DNA of 64,000 nt, taken from an uncultured Saccharospirillaceae bacterium. Its GTDB lineage: Bacteria > Pseudomonadota > Gammaproteobacteria > Pseudomonadales > Oceanobacteraceae. Location: the NCBI GenBank assembly GCA_947499545.1, contig CANMOZ010000012.1, forward strand, positions 62,001-126,000, written 5' to 3'. This document shows positions 8,775 to 18,100 of the stretch, piece by piece (position 1 is the first letter of the stretch; each line of letters opens with the position of its first letter). Position numbers and translations under genes: made by a program. The notes below the pieces were generated by a model. It was not told the DNA's origin. It did not search any database and saw nothing but the letters and a program-made list of their open reading frames with translations.

Positions 8775-9440
8775 TCAGTCGTTCGCCAAGTCTACAACGA
8801 TTGGTTTTTGCGGCTTGTGCACTGCTCCTTTTTGTATCTTATTCAACCCTGCATCACCTGAAGAAGGGGTAACATCATTTTTTTGTACTTGTCGGTTGCT
8901 GATTTCTCCCGTTGCAGCATTGATCTCAAACGTAATGACTTGGCCATCCTTGTATATTCGCGTGCGTTTTATTTGATTCCCCTTCATTTGATCTTGCTGA
9001 ACATAGGGAAGATTTTTCTTATTTTCTTGCACATAAGGCACCTGCGCCAATGCCATCGAAAAAATTGATGGTACATCATGAAAATTCGTAGTTAACTGTT
9101 TAGGTTGAGGCATGGGAAACCATTGCGAGTGAAAGCCATATTCCGCGTATACATCACCATTCTGGTAAATAGACACCTGCATGGTAAGGCCACCCGCCTC
9201 GGTTTGTATTGAAACAGGTACGACGGTGATAGGTTCTTCTTGAAAATGAGCTTGAAACAGCTCCGCATTAATCGATTCCGCATGGGTTTTGGGGATGTTT
9301 AAGGCGGCTTTGTAGATATCAACACCTGAATTGATCAGTGCTGGCAGTAAAACCAGAAGTCCTGTCAATCCGATCAACCAAGCTTTTGCTTTAGTAAAAC
9401 CATGAAAATGTGATAGTTCAGCATCAGGTGTTATTAACAT
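8775..9440 (-). CDS. single-pass membrane protein of unknown function
   Basis: The predicted protein is 221 aa. The start at 9440 is chosen because AGGAGGT lies five bases upstream; an upstream TTG at 9458 has no such site. A short cytoplasmic N terminus is followed by one membrane helix (about residues 20-40, WLIGLTGLLVLLPALI). The remaining 180 residues are soluble and probably periplasmic, with beta-strand-like alternation (about 75-110) and a later segment on dibasic/amide residues. No catalytic motif or known domain was recognised. It stands alone between long AT-rich gaps. Confidence 0.7.
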   Translation of the reverse strand: MLITPDAELSHFHGFTKAKAWLIGLTGLLVLLPALINSGVDIYKAALNIPKTHAESINAELFQAHFQEEPITVVPVSIQTEAGGLTMQVSIYQNGDVYAEYGFHSQWFPMPQPKQLTTNFHDVPSIFSMALAQVPYVQENKKNLPYVQQDQMKGNQIKRTRIYKDGQVITFEINAATGEISNRQVQKNDVTPSSGDAGLNKIQKGAVHKPQKPIVVDLAND

Positions 9441-9769
9441 AACCACCTCCTGTAACAAGGACAGCGATTGCTGTCACCTCTCTATCAGGCTATTAGGAAG
9501 CTTTAAGATGGTCAACCAAGGCTATTTGGGATACATGAATTTAAAAGATATCATTTGGAAAACTTTAAATGTACTTTTGTTTAATTCTGTTAAACCTGCA
9601 TACAGAGATTGTAATCACATGAATTTTCTGCTTTTATTGACAAGCAAGAATCAATCAAATTCGTACTCGGCTCCAAAGTGAGACACCAATAAAAAATAGC
9701 CATCGAAACTTTATGTAAAAGTTCGTAATAATCTATTCTGAATTCAGATTCGACAACCTTCTTTTCTTT
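9441..9769. other. intergenic region, no gene seen
   Basis: This AT-rich gap of 329 bases lies between the one-TM protein and the rhodanese gene. It should contain the promoter of the one-TM gene and the end of the rhodanese transcript, but I see no clear hairpin with a T-run and no convincing coding frame. Confidence 0.5.
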
Positions 9770-10291
9770 TTACACTTTATTCCAAGGCATTTTGGCCAAT
9801 AACTTAGCCATACCACACCAACCCGTCAATCCAGCATTAAGCAACCCTAAACCTATCATGAGAGGAAACAGTAATCCCCACTCCATTTCCATCATATAAA
9901 GCAACATACCGACCAAGATGAAAGTGCCTACCGTAAGCTGCACCTGTCGATCTAAAGGCAGCACTTTTGAGCTTGAAGAAACAACCGTTTGATTCGCCTG
10001 TTTCCAAGCATTCATACCCCCCTCAAGCTGCCACACATCCATATCTTCTACCTGCTGAGTTAATTGGGAGGCCACTGCGTTAGATCGATTCCCGGATTGA
10101 CACATCAACACTGCGTAGTTTTTTCCTTCCACCAACTGACAGATGCGATCATAATTGCATTCTGAAACGGGAATATTATGGCTGCCTGAGATGGCTTCAG
10201 AGGCATATTCAAATGGCTCACGCACATCAATGAGACAAACGGCCCCATCATCTAGCCATCGTTTAAGTTGCTCATGATTAACGGTTTTCAT
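9770..10291 (-). CDS. membrane-anchored rhodanese (sulfurtransferase) with DUF2892-like tail
   Basis: Residues 1-105 form a single rhodanese domain with the active-site loop CQSGNRS (Cys at about residue 64) and the DVREPFEY opening motif. It should carry sulfane sulfur as a cysteine persulfide. The last 60 residues hold two hydrophobic helices separated by a short loop and a WCGMAKLLAKMPWN end, as in the DUF2892 inner-membrane module often fused to rhodaneses. The gene lies 48 bases after an ArsR-family regulator whose cysteines match persulfide sensors. Together they look like a two-gene reactive-sulfur detoxification unit. Confidence 0.88.
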   Translation of the reverse strand: MKTVNHEQLKRWLDDGAVCLIDVREPFEYASEAISGSHNIPVSECNYDRICQLVEGKNYAVLMCQSGNRSNAVASQLTQQVEDMDVWQLEGGMNAWKQANQTVVSSSSKVLPLDRQVQLTVGTFILVGMLLYMMEMEWGLLFPLMIGLGLLNAGLTGWCGMAKLLAKMPWNKV

Positions 10292-10339
10292 CTCTATGCA
10301 CCTTCATTAACTTGACCATTGCTTTTCTATTGATCGACA

Positions 10340-10633
10340 TTATTGGCAAAAGCATTTGTGCAGCACTTCCAGAACTCGAACAACATTTTGATCGGCAATC
10401 CGGTAATACACCAGTTGGCCTTGCCTTTGTGCGCATAGGATTTTATGCGCTCTCAACTTTGCCAAGTGCTGTGAGAGTGCTGACTGGGAAAGACCCAACT
10501 CTTCTTCAAGAGCACCCACTGTCTTCTCCCCTTCAAGCAAGTGGCACAACACCAGCAAACGGTAAGGGTTTGCCAATAATTTCAAGAACTCAGAGGCTCT
10601 TTCAGCCTGTTCCTGCATATCTAATACGTTCAT
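10340..10633 (-). CDS. ArsR-family regulator, probable persulfide sensor (BigR/SqrR/YgaV type)
   Basis: This 97-aa winged-helix repressor starts at the ATG at 10633; a GTG at 10651 would add six residues. The recognition helix lies in LGLSQSALSQHLAKLRAHKI. Metal-binding CXC motifs of arsenic and cadmium sensors in helix alpha3 are absent. Instead there are cysteines at 30 (LLVLCHL) and near the C terminus (94 and 96). A Cys in that first position paired with a C-terminal Cys is the dithiol arrangement of BigR, SqrR and YgaV, which form a per- or polysulfide bridge and release DNA. The downstream rhodanese supports this. A near-perfect palindrome lies 30 bases upstream of the start. Specificity is inference. 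Confidence 0.85.
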   Translation of the reverse strand: MNVLDMQEQAERASEFLKLLANPYRLLVLCHLLEGEKTVGALEEELGLSQSALSQHLAKLRAHKILCAQRQGQLVYYRIADQNVVRVLEVLHKCFCQ

Positions 10634-10662
10634 TTTTACTTTAAAACCCACCCCAGATAAAC

Positions 10663-10686
10663 ATTAGAATAGCCTAATATTCTAAT
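10663..10686. promoter_or_regulatory. palindromic operator candidate for the ArsR-family regulator
   Basis: The site has perfect 9-bp arms, ATTAGAATA at 10663-10671 and TATTCTAAT at 10678-10686, separated by 6 bases. It lies directly in front of the regulator gene, where an autorepressor would bind. The AT-rich ATTCTAAT core resembles described BigR-type boxes, but that comparison is from memory. Confidence 0.65.
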
Positions 10687-10855
10687 ATTGCAACCCCACC
10701 AACACCCACTCCAATCAATTATCCGAGGCGAACACTCACTTTCATGGTGCGCACAAACAGATAAGCAAAAAACAACCGCAGGGCTGCATACCAATCCTAT
10801 TTCCTATCCAAAAAATATTGCAGATGGGGAGGAACGCATTTGCACATACGCAGTA

Positions 10856-11194
10856 TTATTTATGCTTGTTAGTATCTTGATAGGCTTTGTGTGCTTTCAG
10901 GCTTTTTTTATTTTTTTCAAAGGCTTCTCGCACCTTTTGCTGGTAATCTTCAACCATGATTTCGATTTCTTTATCAATCAATAAAATTTGAGAAATATTT
11001 TTAACATCCTCATCTGTCAAATAATTCATAAAATCTTTAAAAATATTTTCTAGATTTTCTTGGCGTTCTCCCAAACGTTCTGCCAGTTTTTGATGAGCAT
11101 GCTCTGCTGCCAGCACTTTCATTTCAGCGCTCAACAAGCGGATATGCTCAATCATGGCTTCTAATGCCAATCGCTCTTGCTCTGTTTTATCCAT
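10856..11194 (-). CDS. FliT/FlgN-like flagellar chaperone candidate
   Basis: This 112-aa protein is almost entirely helical and highly charged. The ATG at 11194 is used (GAGG eight bases upstream); a GTG lies one codon earlier. The C-terminal half has the pattern ISQILLIDKEIE, then a helix, then KKSLKAHKAY. That resembles the end of FliT-type chaperones, where a Lys/Arg-rich stretch precedes a conserved Ala-Tyr. It starts 25 bases after flgI on the same strand, the place of flgJ in many bacteria, but shows no rod-binding or muramidase domain. I infer a flagellar secretion chaperone; an unrelated coiled-coil protein is possible. Confidence 0.55.
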   Translation of the reverse strand: MDKTEQERLALEAMIEHIRLLSAEMKVLAAEHAHQKLAERLGERQENLENIFKDFMNYLTDEDVKNISQILLIDKEIEIMVEDYQQKVREAFEKNKKSLKAHKAYQDTNKHK

Positions 11195-11219
11195 CACGAC
11201 AACCTCATGTTTGACCGAA

Positions 11220-12392
11220 TCATATAACGATCAACTCCGCTTTTAAGGCGCCGGCTTGTTTTAACGCTTCTAGAATCGCCATGAGATCACCGGGCGCTGC
11301 GCCCACCTTATTCACCGCTCGTACGATCTCATCCAAAGACACACCAGGACCAAATCTAAACATGGGGTTGGCTTCTTCTTGTGCTTCGATATTGGTTTGC
11401 TGATTGACCGCTGTTTGCCCACCACCCAGCGCATTGGGTTGCACCACCTCAGGGTCTTCTGTAATGGTTACGGTGAGACTTCCATGTGTGACCGCAACCG
11501 GATCCACCTTTACGTGCTGACCAATGACAATGGTTCCTGTACGACTATTGATGATGACTTTGGCAGACGCTTCTCCTGGCGTAATTTCTAAGTTCTCAAT
11601 CACCGATAAGAAACTGACCCGTTGATTTGGGTCCCGTGGGGCAGACAGCCTCACCGAGGTTGCATCCATCGCGTACGCAGAATCAGGCCCAAGCAAAGCA
11701 TTTATGCGCTCCGCTAAGCGTTTAGAGGTTGTAAAATCAGGGCGATTTAAATTCAACACTAAGTGATCGCCTTGATGAAAAGCCGTCGGGACAGAACGCT
11801 CAACCGTCGCTCCATTTGGAATACGCCCCACACTTGGAACATTCACGCTAATACTTGAACCGTCAGCTCCTTCCGCACCAAACCCACCCACGACCAAGTT
11901 ACCTTGCGCGATGGCGTAGACTTTATCGTCAGCGGCTTTTAGTGGTGTAAAGAGAAGCGTCCCGCCTCTTAAGCTCTTCGCATTGCCAATGGACGAGACG
12001 GTCACATCCATACGCTGACCGGGTTTTGAAAAGGGAGGTAAGTCCGCCGTCACCGAGACAGCTGCGACATTTTTCAACTGAGGGTTTGTACCGGGTGGAA
12101 TCGCAATGCCAAAAGCATTCATCATGTTGCGAAAGGTTTGATCCGTAAAAGGCGCCTTATCACCCGTACCTTCCAAACCAACAACCAGTCCATACCCCAC
12201 TAACTGGTTGTCACGAACGCCCGCCACGGTTGCGATGTCCTTGATGCGTTCAGCATACACGGTTTGATTCAAGCCAAGCAGGCTGAACACGATCCAACTC
12301 GCTTGCCAACACCGGATCCATTTCACAGATTGTTCTCGACAATTCTTTAACGTACGTTTGCTATGCAGAGACCAAGCCACTGCTTGGCTCAT
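11220..12392 (-). CDS. flgI: flagellar P-ring protein FlgI
   Basis: FlgI assembles into the periplasmic P ring around the rod. The mature sequence opens with [20 protein letters not shown], the invariant start of the family, after a signal peptide ending VYA at residue 47. The N-region before the hydrophobic core is unusually long and no good ribosome site precedes the ATG at 12392. A GTG at 12326 would give a normal-sized signal peptide and may be the true start. The C terminus ([23 protein letters not shown]) is also diagnostic. It follows flgH by 51 bases. Confidence 0.95.
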   Translation of the reverse strand: MSQAVAWSLHSKRTLKNCREQSVKWIRCWQASWIVFSLLGLNQTVYAERIKDIATVAGVRDNQLVGYGLVVGLEGTGDKAPFTDQTFRNMMNAFGIAIPPGTNPQLKNVAAVSVTADLPPFSKPGQRMDVTVSSIGNAKSLRGGTLLFTPLKAADDKVYAIAQGNLVVGGFGAEGADGSSISVNVPSVGRIPNGATVERSVPTAFHQGDHLVLNLNRPDFTTSKRLAERINALLGPDSAYAMDATSVRLSAPRDPNQRVSFLSVIENLEITPGEASAKVIINSRTGTIVIGQHVKVDPVAVTHGSLTVTITEDPEVVQPNALGGGQTAVNQQTNIEAQEEANPMFRFGPGVSLDEIVRAVNKVGAAPGDLMAILEALKQAGALKAELIVI

Positions 12393-12443
12393 GCTTTTCT
12401 GATCAGTCGCACGATTCTGGTCAGTCGTACGCCACCCACATCA

Positions 12444-13169
12444 TCACAATGGGAACCACTCGCCACTGAGAAAACGTGTCATGATGCCTTGCTTATTGGA
12501 ATCCGAGACAGGTCCTTTACCGCCAAAGGAAATGCGAGCATCTGCCAATTTGGTCGATAAAATGGTGTTATCCGGATTCACATCTTGGCTACGAACCAAC
12601 CCCTTTAAACGCAAATATTCATCATCTCCATTGATGCTAATCCACTTCTCGCCTCGCACTTCTAAAACGCCACTGGGCAGCACTTCTGAAACCGTCACCG
12701 TAATTTGACCTTGCAGACTATTGCTTCGATCACTTTCCCCCAACCCTGAAAAAGCACGCTCCACATCGACGTTGTTCACCAGCTCATTCACTTTTTCATT
12801 AAACAATGTGATCGGCGTCGTCACCGTTGCTTCCGAGTCTTTTTCTGTCGTGGTTTCAGAAGACTTACTGGCATTGTGCTGCTCTTGTAAAATTACCGTT
12901 AGAATATCCCCCACGCGCCTTGCTTTCTGATCCCCATAAAGGGAGATCGCATAACTCGGTTGATACAACGCGCCGTCAACTACAGGAGGCGGCTCTAGAG
13001 CTTGTGCAGGAACAGGGGCATAATCCGGATCATCCTGTTTATAAAAGGTATCCGAATACATAGCACAGCCTGTTAAAACCACTGCACTCAAAAATAATAG
13101 GCACTGGGCGATCATAAATCCCAGCCAATCTATCCCAAATAGTTGCGCATACTTAAGATTCCGTTTCAT
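12444..13169 (-). CDS. flgH: flagellar L-ring lipoprotein FlgH
   Basis: FlgH forms the L ring in the outer membrane. The protein has a lipoprotein signal with lipobox LTGC near residue 35, and family motifs GDQKARRVGDILTV (about 80-93) and a beta-rich C-terminal half ending LSGEWFPL. The ATG at 13169 has GGGAG upstream; a GTG one codon earlier is possible. Predicted length is 241 aa. The signal peptide is longer than usual. It belongs to the flgFGHI run. Confidence 0.95.
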   Translation of the reverse strand: MKRNLKYAQLFGIDWLGFMIAQCLLFLSAVVLTGCAMYSDTFYKQDDPDYAPVPAQALEPPPVVDGALYQPSYAISLYGDQKARRVGDILTVILQEQHNASKSSETTTEKDSEATVTTPITLFNEKVNELVNNVDVERAFSGLGESDRSNSLQGQITVTVSEVLPSGVLEVRGEKWISINGDDEYLRLKGLVRSQDVNPDNTILSTKLADARISFGGKGPVSDSNKQGIMTRFLSGEWFPL

Positions 13170-13210
13170 CACTCACTCCCTTTGAAAAACATTAATGCCA
13201 ATGATGATCA

Positions 13211-13996
13211 CTAAACATTTTGCGTGATGAATCCAAGCATTTGATCTGAGGTAGAGACGACTTTCGAGTTCATTTCATAAGCGCGCTGCGTGGTAATCAT
13301 TTCTACCAGCTCCTCAACAATCTTTACATTCGAGCCTTCCAAAAAGCCTTGCATCAACTCTCCATACCCCGCTTCACTGGCAACGCCCGCTTGAGGCGCA
13401 CCGCTGGAAGCCGTTTCTAAAAACAAATTCCCACCAATCCCTTGCAAACCTGAGGGGTTAATAAAATCAACCAAGGTTATTTGGCCTACCTGGGTCGGCG
13501 TTGGGTCTCCTTGTTGCGAAACGTTAACCGTGCCGTCTCGCCCAATCGTAACGGTGTTGGTTTGTTGAGGAATGGTGATATTCGGGTCCAACAAAAACCC
13601 ACTGGCATTCACCAATTGCCCGTCCGCATCAATATGAAAATTACCGTCACGCGTATAAGAAATGGTGCCATCTGGCATTTGAATTTGGAAAAAACCACGA
13701 CCATTAATCATCGTATCCAATGTACGTTCGGTTTGCTGAGGCACACCCTTGGAGTGTACTTTCTGAGTGCCGACCACTCGTACACCCGTACCCAATTGAA
13801 GCCCCGATGGTAAACGACTGTCTTGAGAAGAAAGGCCACCTGGTTGTCGTTGAATTTGGTAAAATAAATCTTCAAAAACAGCGCGGTCTTTTTTAAAGCC
13901 AGTCGTTGTCACGTTTGCTAGGTTATTGGACACCGTCGTTAAATGGTGATCCTGAGCGTGCAAGCCCGTTTTACTGACCCAAAGTGCAGGCATCAT
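13211..13996 (-). CDS. flgG: flagellar distal rod protein FlgG
   Basis: FlgG builds the distal rod. The predicted 261 aa match the E. coli length when translation starts at the ATG at 13996, which follows GAGGAG and gives the typical MMPALWVSKTGL N terminus; a second ATG follows immediately. The rod-family motif NNLANVTTTGFKK lies at about residues 24-36. The C-terminal helix EELVEMITTQRAYEMNSKVV is the D0 signature. Residues 50-65 include the QPGG-containing stretch that distinguishes FlgG from the hook protein. Confidence 0.96.
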   Translation of the reverse strand: MMPALWVSKTGLHAQDHHLTTVSNNLANVTTTGFKKDRAVFEDLFYQIQRQPGGLSSQDSRLPSGLQLGTGVRVVGTQKVHSKGVPQQTERTLDTMINGRGFFQIQMPDGTISYTRDGNFHIDADGQLVNASGFLLDPNITIPQQTNTVTIGRDGTVNVSQQGDPTPTQVGQITLVDFINPSGLQGIGGNLFLETASSGAPQAGVASEAGYGELMQGFLEGSNVKIVEELVEMITTQRAYEMNSKVVSTSDQMLGFITQNV

Positions 13997-14068
13997 AAGC
14001 CTTCTCCTCAATCGTCATACATTAAATTAAGCAATCACCGAATGCTTGAATAAATACTGTTTAGTCCT

Positions 14069-14821
14069 TTACTGAATTTCCAAAATTCTCGTCGTCGCTG
14101 CGGCGTTTTCATCAACCGTGCTCATCATTTTGACTTGCATTTCATATTGGCGATGCAAGCTAATGATGTTGGTTAACGCATGAACAACGTTTACATTCGA
14201 CTGTTCTAAATGCCCCGAAATAAGCACAACACTAGGATCATTAGGAGCAATGTCTCCAGGATTTGCATCGCGCAACCGGAACAAACCGTCTTCACCTTTT
14301 TCAACCGAACCCACTTCAGGATTCACGCGTTTAATTTGATCAATCGCGGCAATGGCTGCAGGCCCACCACCAGGCGCTTGAATAGCAATGGTGCCATCAC
14401 GGGCAATATCAATATTTTCATAAGGGGGAATAATGATGGGCGCCCCACCGGCATTAATGACCTGACGCTGCTCACCATTAACCAAGCGCCCTAATTCATC
14501 CACGTATAAATCACCACGCCGGGTATAGGCTTCGTTCCCGTCAGGCCCCACAACGGCAAACCAGCCTTGCTGGTCAATAGCAATGTCCAGCGAGCGTTCG
14601 GTCGCGACCATAGGGCCTGGTCGAAAATCACTAGACGGGCGTTCGCTCATGGCATAGACCCTTGAAGGGTAATAATCACCAAATACAGGCATAGAACGCG
14701 CTTGTTCGAAATCCGCTCGAAAACCCGTCGTGGACACATTTGCCATGTTGTTTGAATGTGCCGTTTGGCTTAACGTATTTTGCTTTGCACCCGACATAGC
14801 AATGTATAACGCTCTATCCAT
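14069..14821 (-). CDS. flgF: flagellar proximal rod protein FlgF
   Basis: This 250-aa rod protein has the N-terminal motif MDRALYIAMSGAKQNT and NMANVSTTGFRADFEQA at about residues 26-42. The C-terminal D0 helix carries NVNVVHALTNIISLHRQYEMQ. It is the first gene after flgE, separated from it by 345 bases that contain a -24/-12 promoter and a hairpin, so flgFGHI and the following chaperone candidate probably form their own transcription unit. Confidence 0.95.
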   Translation of the reverse strand: MDRALYIAMSGAKQNTLSQTAHSNNMANVSTTGFRADFEQARSMPVFGDYYPSRVYAMSERPSSDFRPGPMVATERSLDIAIDQQGWFAVVGPDGNEAYTRRGDLYVDELGRLVNGEQRQVINAGGAPIIIPPYENIDIARDGTIAIQAPGGGPAAIAAIDQIKRVNPEVGSVEKGEDGLFRLRDANPGDIAPNDPSVVLISGHLEQSNVNVVHALTNIISLHRQYEMQVKMMSTVDENAAATTRILEIQ

Positions 14822-14945
14822 ATCAATATCTCTAATGTCTATTTAATTGTGTTTATTGCTGTTCAGGTGCACAAAGCAATTCAATCAATACCGAAACAGC
14901 CACTGACTCAGACGCACCTATTCATAGGGAGCTTGGGGGAAACAT

Positions 14946-14961
14946 AGCAATGGCAATGCCA
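14946..14961 (-). promoter_or_regulatory. sigma-54 (-24/-12) promoter candidate for flgFGHI
   Basis: On the minus strand the site reads TGGCATTGCCATTGCT. It has TGGCA at -24, TTGCT at -12 and exactly ten bases between the GG and GC dinucleotides. It lies about 125 bases before the flgF ATG and downstream of the flgE terminator hairpin. Confidence 0.75.
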
Positions 14962-15007
14962 TCTATACATTATTGTTTTTTAAGGGGTTTTTAAAAAAGA
15001 GGGGCGG

Positions 15008-15039
15008 AAGCGGCAAACCACCGCAATGGGTTGCCGCTT
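15008..15039 (-). terminator. hairpin after flgE, probable terminator
   Basis: AAGCGGCAA (15008-15016) pairs with TTGCCGCTT (15031-15039), a 9-bp stem with a 14-base loop. On the minus strand the stem is followed after about eight bases by a TCTTTTTT run. It lies 128 bases after the flgE stop. The same core stem recurs between flhB and flgB. Confidence 0.5.
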
Positions 15040-15166
15040 TAAAACAGAAAACAAACCTGAGCGGAGCACCGACGACTCATAACCATCGTTTTTTATTGCT
15101 AAGCAGGGTTAGGTTAGAAAAGCCCAACCCATACGCTCAGCTTCCAAAAACAACACCATACCAATC

Positions 15167-18100
15167 TTAAATATTAATGATGGTTTGGGTTACAGCGTCC
15201 GAGGTTTCAATGGTTTTTGCATTCGCCTGAAAATTCCGCTGCGCAATGATTAACCCAACCAATTCTTCGGACAAATCCACATTAGAATCTTCTAAAGACG
15301 CGGCCCGAATCTCGCCAAAGGGCCCCGTTCTAGGAGAACCAATGGTCGGCACCCCAGATTCAAAGGATTGGCCCCAAGCCGTATCCCCAACGGGTGTTAA
15401 CCCTTCGGGGTTTTGAAAGGAAGCCAAAGCAACCTGTGCCAACACTCGTGCTTGCCCATTGGTATAGCGCGCAAATAAAATCCCAGACTTGTCCACTTCA
15501 AGAGAATTCAATCTACCGGTGGTATATCCGTCTTGGTTAAACAATATAACAGCGGAATCACTCCCAACCTGGGTCGTATCGCCTAAGTCAATTTGAAAAT
15601 TAGAACTGTTGGGAGGGTCCGTTAAAGGCAATCCACCTTCTAGAACATTGATGGATGACAAGGCACCCGTTGGATTCCCATCAGCATCCTGCGGGTCCCA
15701 ATTCGTGACATAAATCTCACCCGTAGCCAGCACGTCTAATGTTCCATCTGGGTCAAAGAAGAGCTCATAGTTCGCTTGTGTCGGTTCCAAATTTTCAGGA
15801 AAAGGAAGGGTTGGGTCTGGATCTCCCACGTCGTTGCCATCCACTTGCACATACATCGTCCAAATATTTTCTTCATTTGGGCGAGTCGGATCCAAAGGTT
15901 CTTTCACAAAAAACTGTGTCAATTCATGTGCATTACCAAGGCTGTCATAGATCGTATGCGAACGTGCGAAATTGTAGGTATCAGAATTATCCGGGTTAAA
16001 AGAATTCAACACAAAATCTGTATATTCATCTTCAGTTAATGCCCCAAAAATCCCTGAGATCGAGGGAACAGGGTCTTTCATCGTATATTTTTCACTCAAA
16101 ATAAATTCTATGGTTCCACCAACCCTTGCCGCCGTATCCGCCGTGCTGGTTCCACCCAATAAGACTGGCCCAGCAGTAGCGACACCCTGCACGATCAAGC
16201 TGTCCGTCACCGTTGGACTACTGATCGCAATTTTAATGTCTCGACCAATAGAATTGCTGATGATAAGGTCGCCATTATCATCTATTTCCGCTGAAAAACC
16301 AGGCAGCCTGGTGCTGGTTAAAGACTGTATTTCTTCGACCAACTCAGTAAAACTCGTTGATGATAACAGTTGATTATTTAGCGTAATTCGCATGCTATTG
16401 GTCGGGTTATTATACCCATTGATCGGTATTTTGACTTGTGAAGTGGCCGTAGCCGTGATGCCTGCTTGCTTGTTGAAAATACTGGCAATTTCATTTGCTT
16501 CAGTATCTTCTGGAATCGTCACCACTGTTTCATCACCATTAGGGTCAACGATAGTCACTTGAGTTTCAGGGTATTCATTCGTGACGCCTTCTATACCTGG
16601 CACCAACAAAGAAGCATTATCTTCATCCACTTGCAAAAGCCCGTACATTTCTTCAACCGTCACATCAGCTCCAGGCGCAGAAAAATCGTTCACCGTTATG
16701 ACAGATGCTTCCCCCGCTTCAGTCGCAACAAACTGCAACTGAAATTGAGGCGGAACAACATTCGGGACAATCTCAATCGCTTCCGCTCTCACACCTATAT
16801 AGGCATCGTCATCCAATGAGCTAATTTGTCGGTTAATAGAGGCGGCTAACTGCTGCACACTGCGATACTCTTCATCTAAAGTAATCACCGCTGTGCCTGA
16901 TCGACCATCTGCATCGGGTGCTGGTACCGTTAAATTCACACGAAAACTGTTAGATCTGTCTATGGTATCCGTACCCGGCACTACAAATAGATTGTTAAAG
17001 CCCAAAGCATTGAAAGAGGTACTGGCTGGATCTGTAGTCGCATTGGTAATTGCCAACCCAAAATTTGACCCCACTTCAGTATTGGTAAAAACCAACTGCC
17101 CCCCCACCGCATCAACAGATACCCGTCCTGACAATCCACCAGCACCAATCAACAAATCCATTTGCCCTTGAATGGCCGTCGCCAAATCATCTAATGATGC
17201 ATAAGTCGCTGTCGGAATCGTAATATCAAATGCATTACTCTGCGTAGTAGGAACATCCGTATCCGTCACTTGCATGCTAAATACGTTATTGGCCAACACA
17301 TCAGCGGTACCTGCTGCTGTTCTATTCGTTGCAGAGAAGCCAAGACTGGTTAAATCGTAGGTTGCAGTAGCACCCTGAACGAGAACAATCGTATCCCCAT
17401 TACCTGCATTTAAACCGTTAAATTGAATATTATTACCTACTTGGGTGACATTGACTTCACCGACCAAGCTAGCTGGAGGGTCCGTTATTTGCTGATTAAT
17501 TTCAGCTACAATTTCTGCCGTCGTTACAGCGGTTATCACACCAGCTGTACTACCACCACCAGTAAAATTTGCATTATCAAGGGTGATAAGCACCGTCGTC
17601 GTCGTGGCAGTACTATCGGTATACTCCAAGTTAAAGACAATGGATTGAGCTCCACTAAAATCAAAGGTCGCGCCACCCACCAAACCTGAGCCGGTTAATG
17701 TGGCATTGGTTCCTGGTACCAAAGGCGTAATGGTTAAAGGGGGGGTGGCAACGGTTCGTGTCGTGGTCGATGTACCCGGTATACTTCGAAAATCAGCTAA
17801 AATAGGGCTGGTTCCAACAAACAGATTGGCCCCTTCAGCACCAGGCACCAGTAGCGCATTGGCCGCAGCAAAGGGACCAACGGCGGCATCCCATGCAGCA
17901 TTACTGGCTGTTAACGTCATGTTATTAGCGCCCGGGGATGCTGTATCCGTCGTCGCATCATAGCCTGAGCGAGTGAATCGAATCACATCCGCCGGAGGCC
18001 CTGGCGTTAATGAAACCGCAACCTCGTTTGCACCAAAGGCATTATTCAATTGAGTTTGAATTTCTGTTCTCAATGCAGCTTGATAGGCAGCATTCGTTGC

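Larger units (their letters stand above)
14822..15166. other. flgE-flgF intergenic regulatory region
   Basis: This gap of 345 bases contains no gene. From the flgE side it holds a GCGGCAA/TTGCCGC hairpin followed on the minus strand by a T-rich stretch (likely terminator), then a sigma-54 promoter candidate at 14946-14961. The remaining 124 bases form a leader for flgF without other clear structure. Confidence 0.6.

Noticed and set aside
12403-12431. Two near-identical 11-mers (TCAGTCGCACG and TCAGTCGTACG) between flgH and flgI
   Set aside because: Only two short copies 18 bases apart, with no palindrome or known motif. Too little to call an operator.
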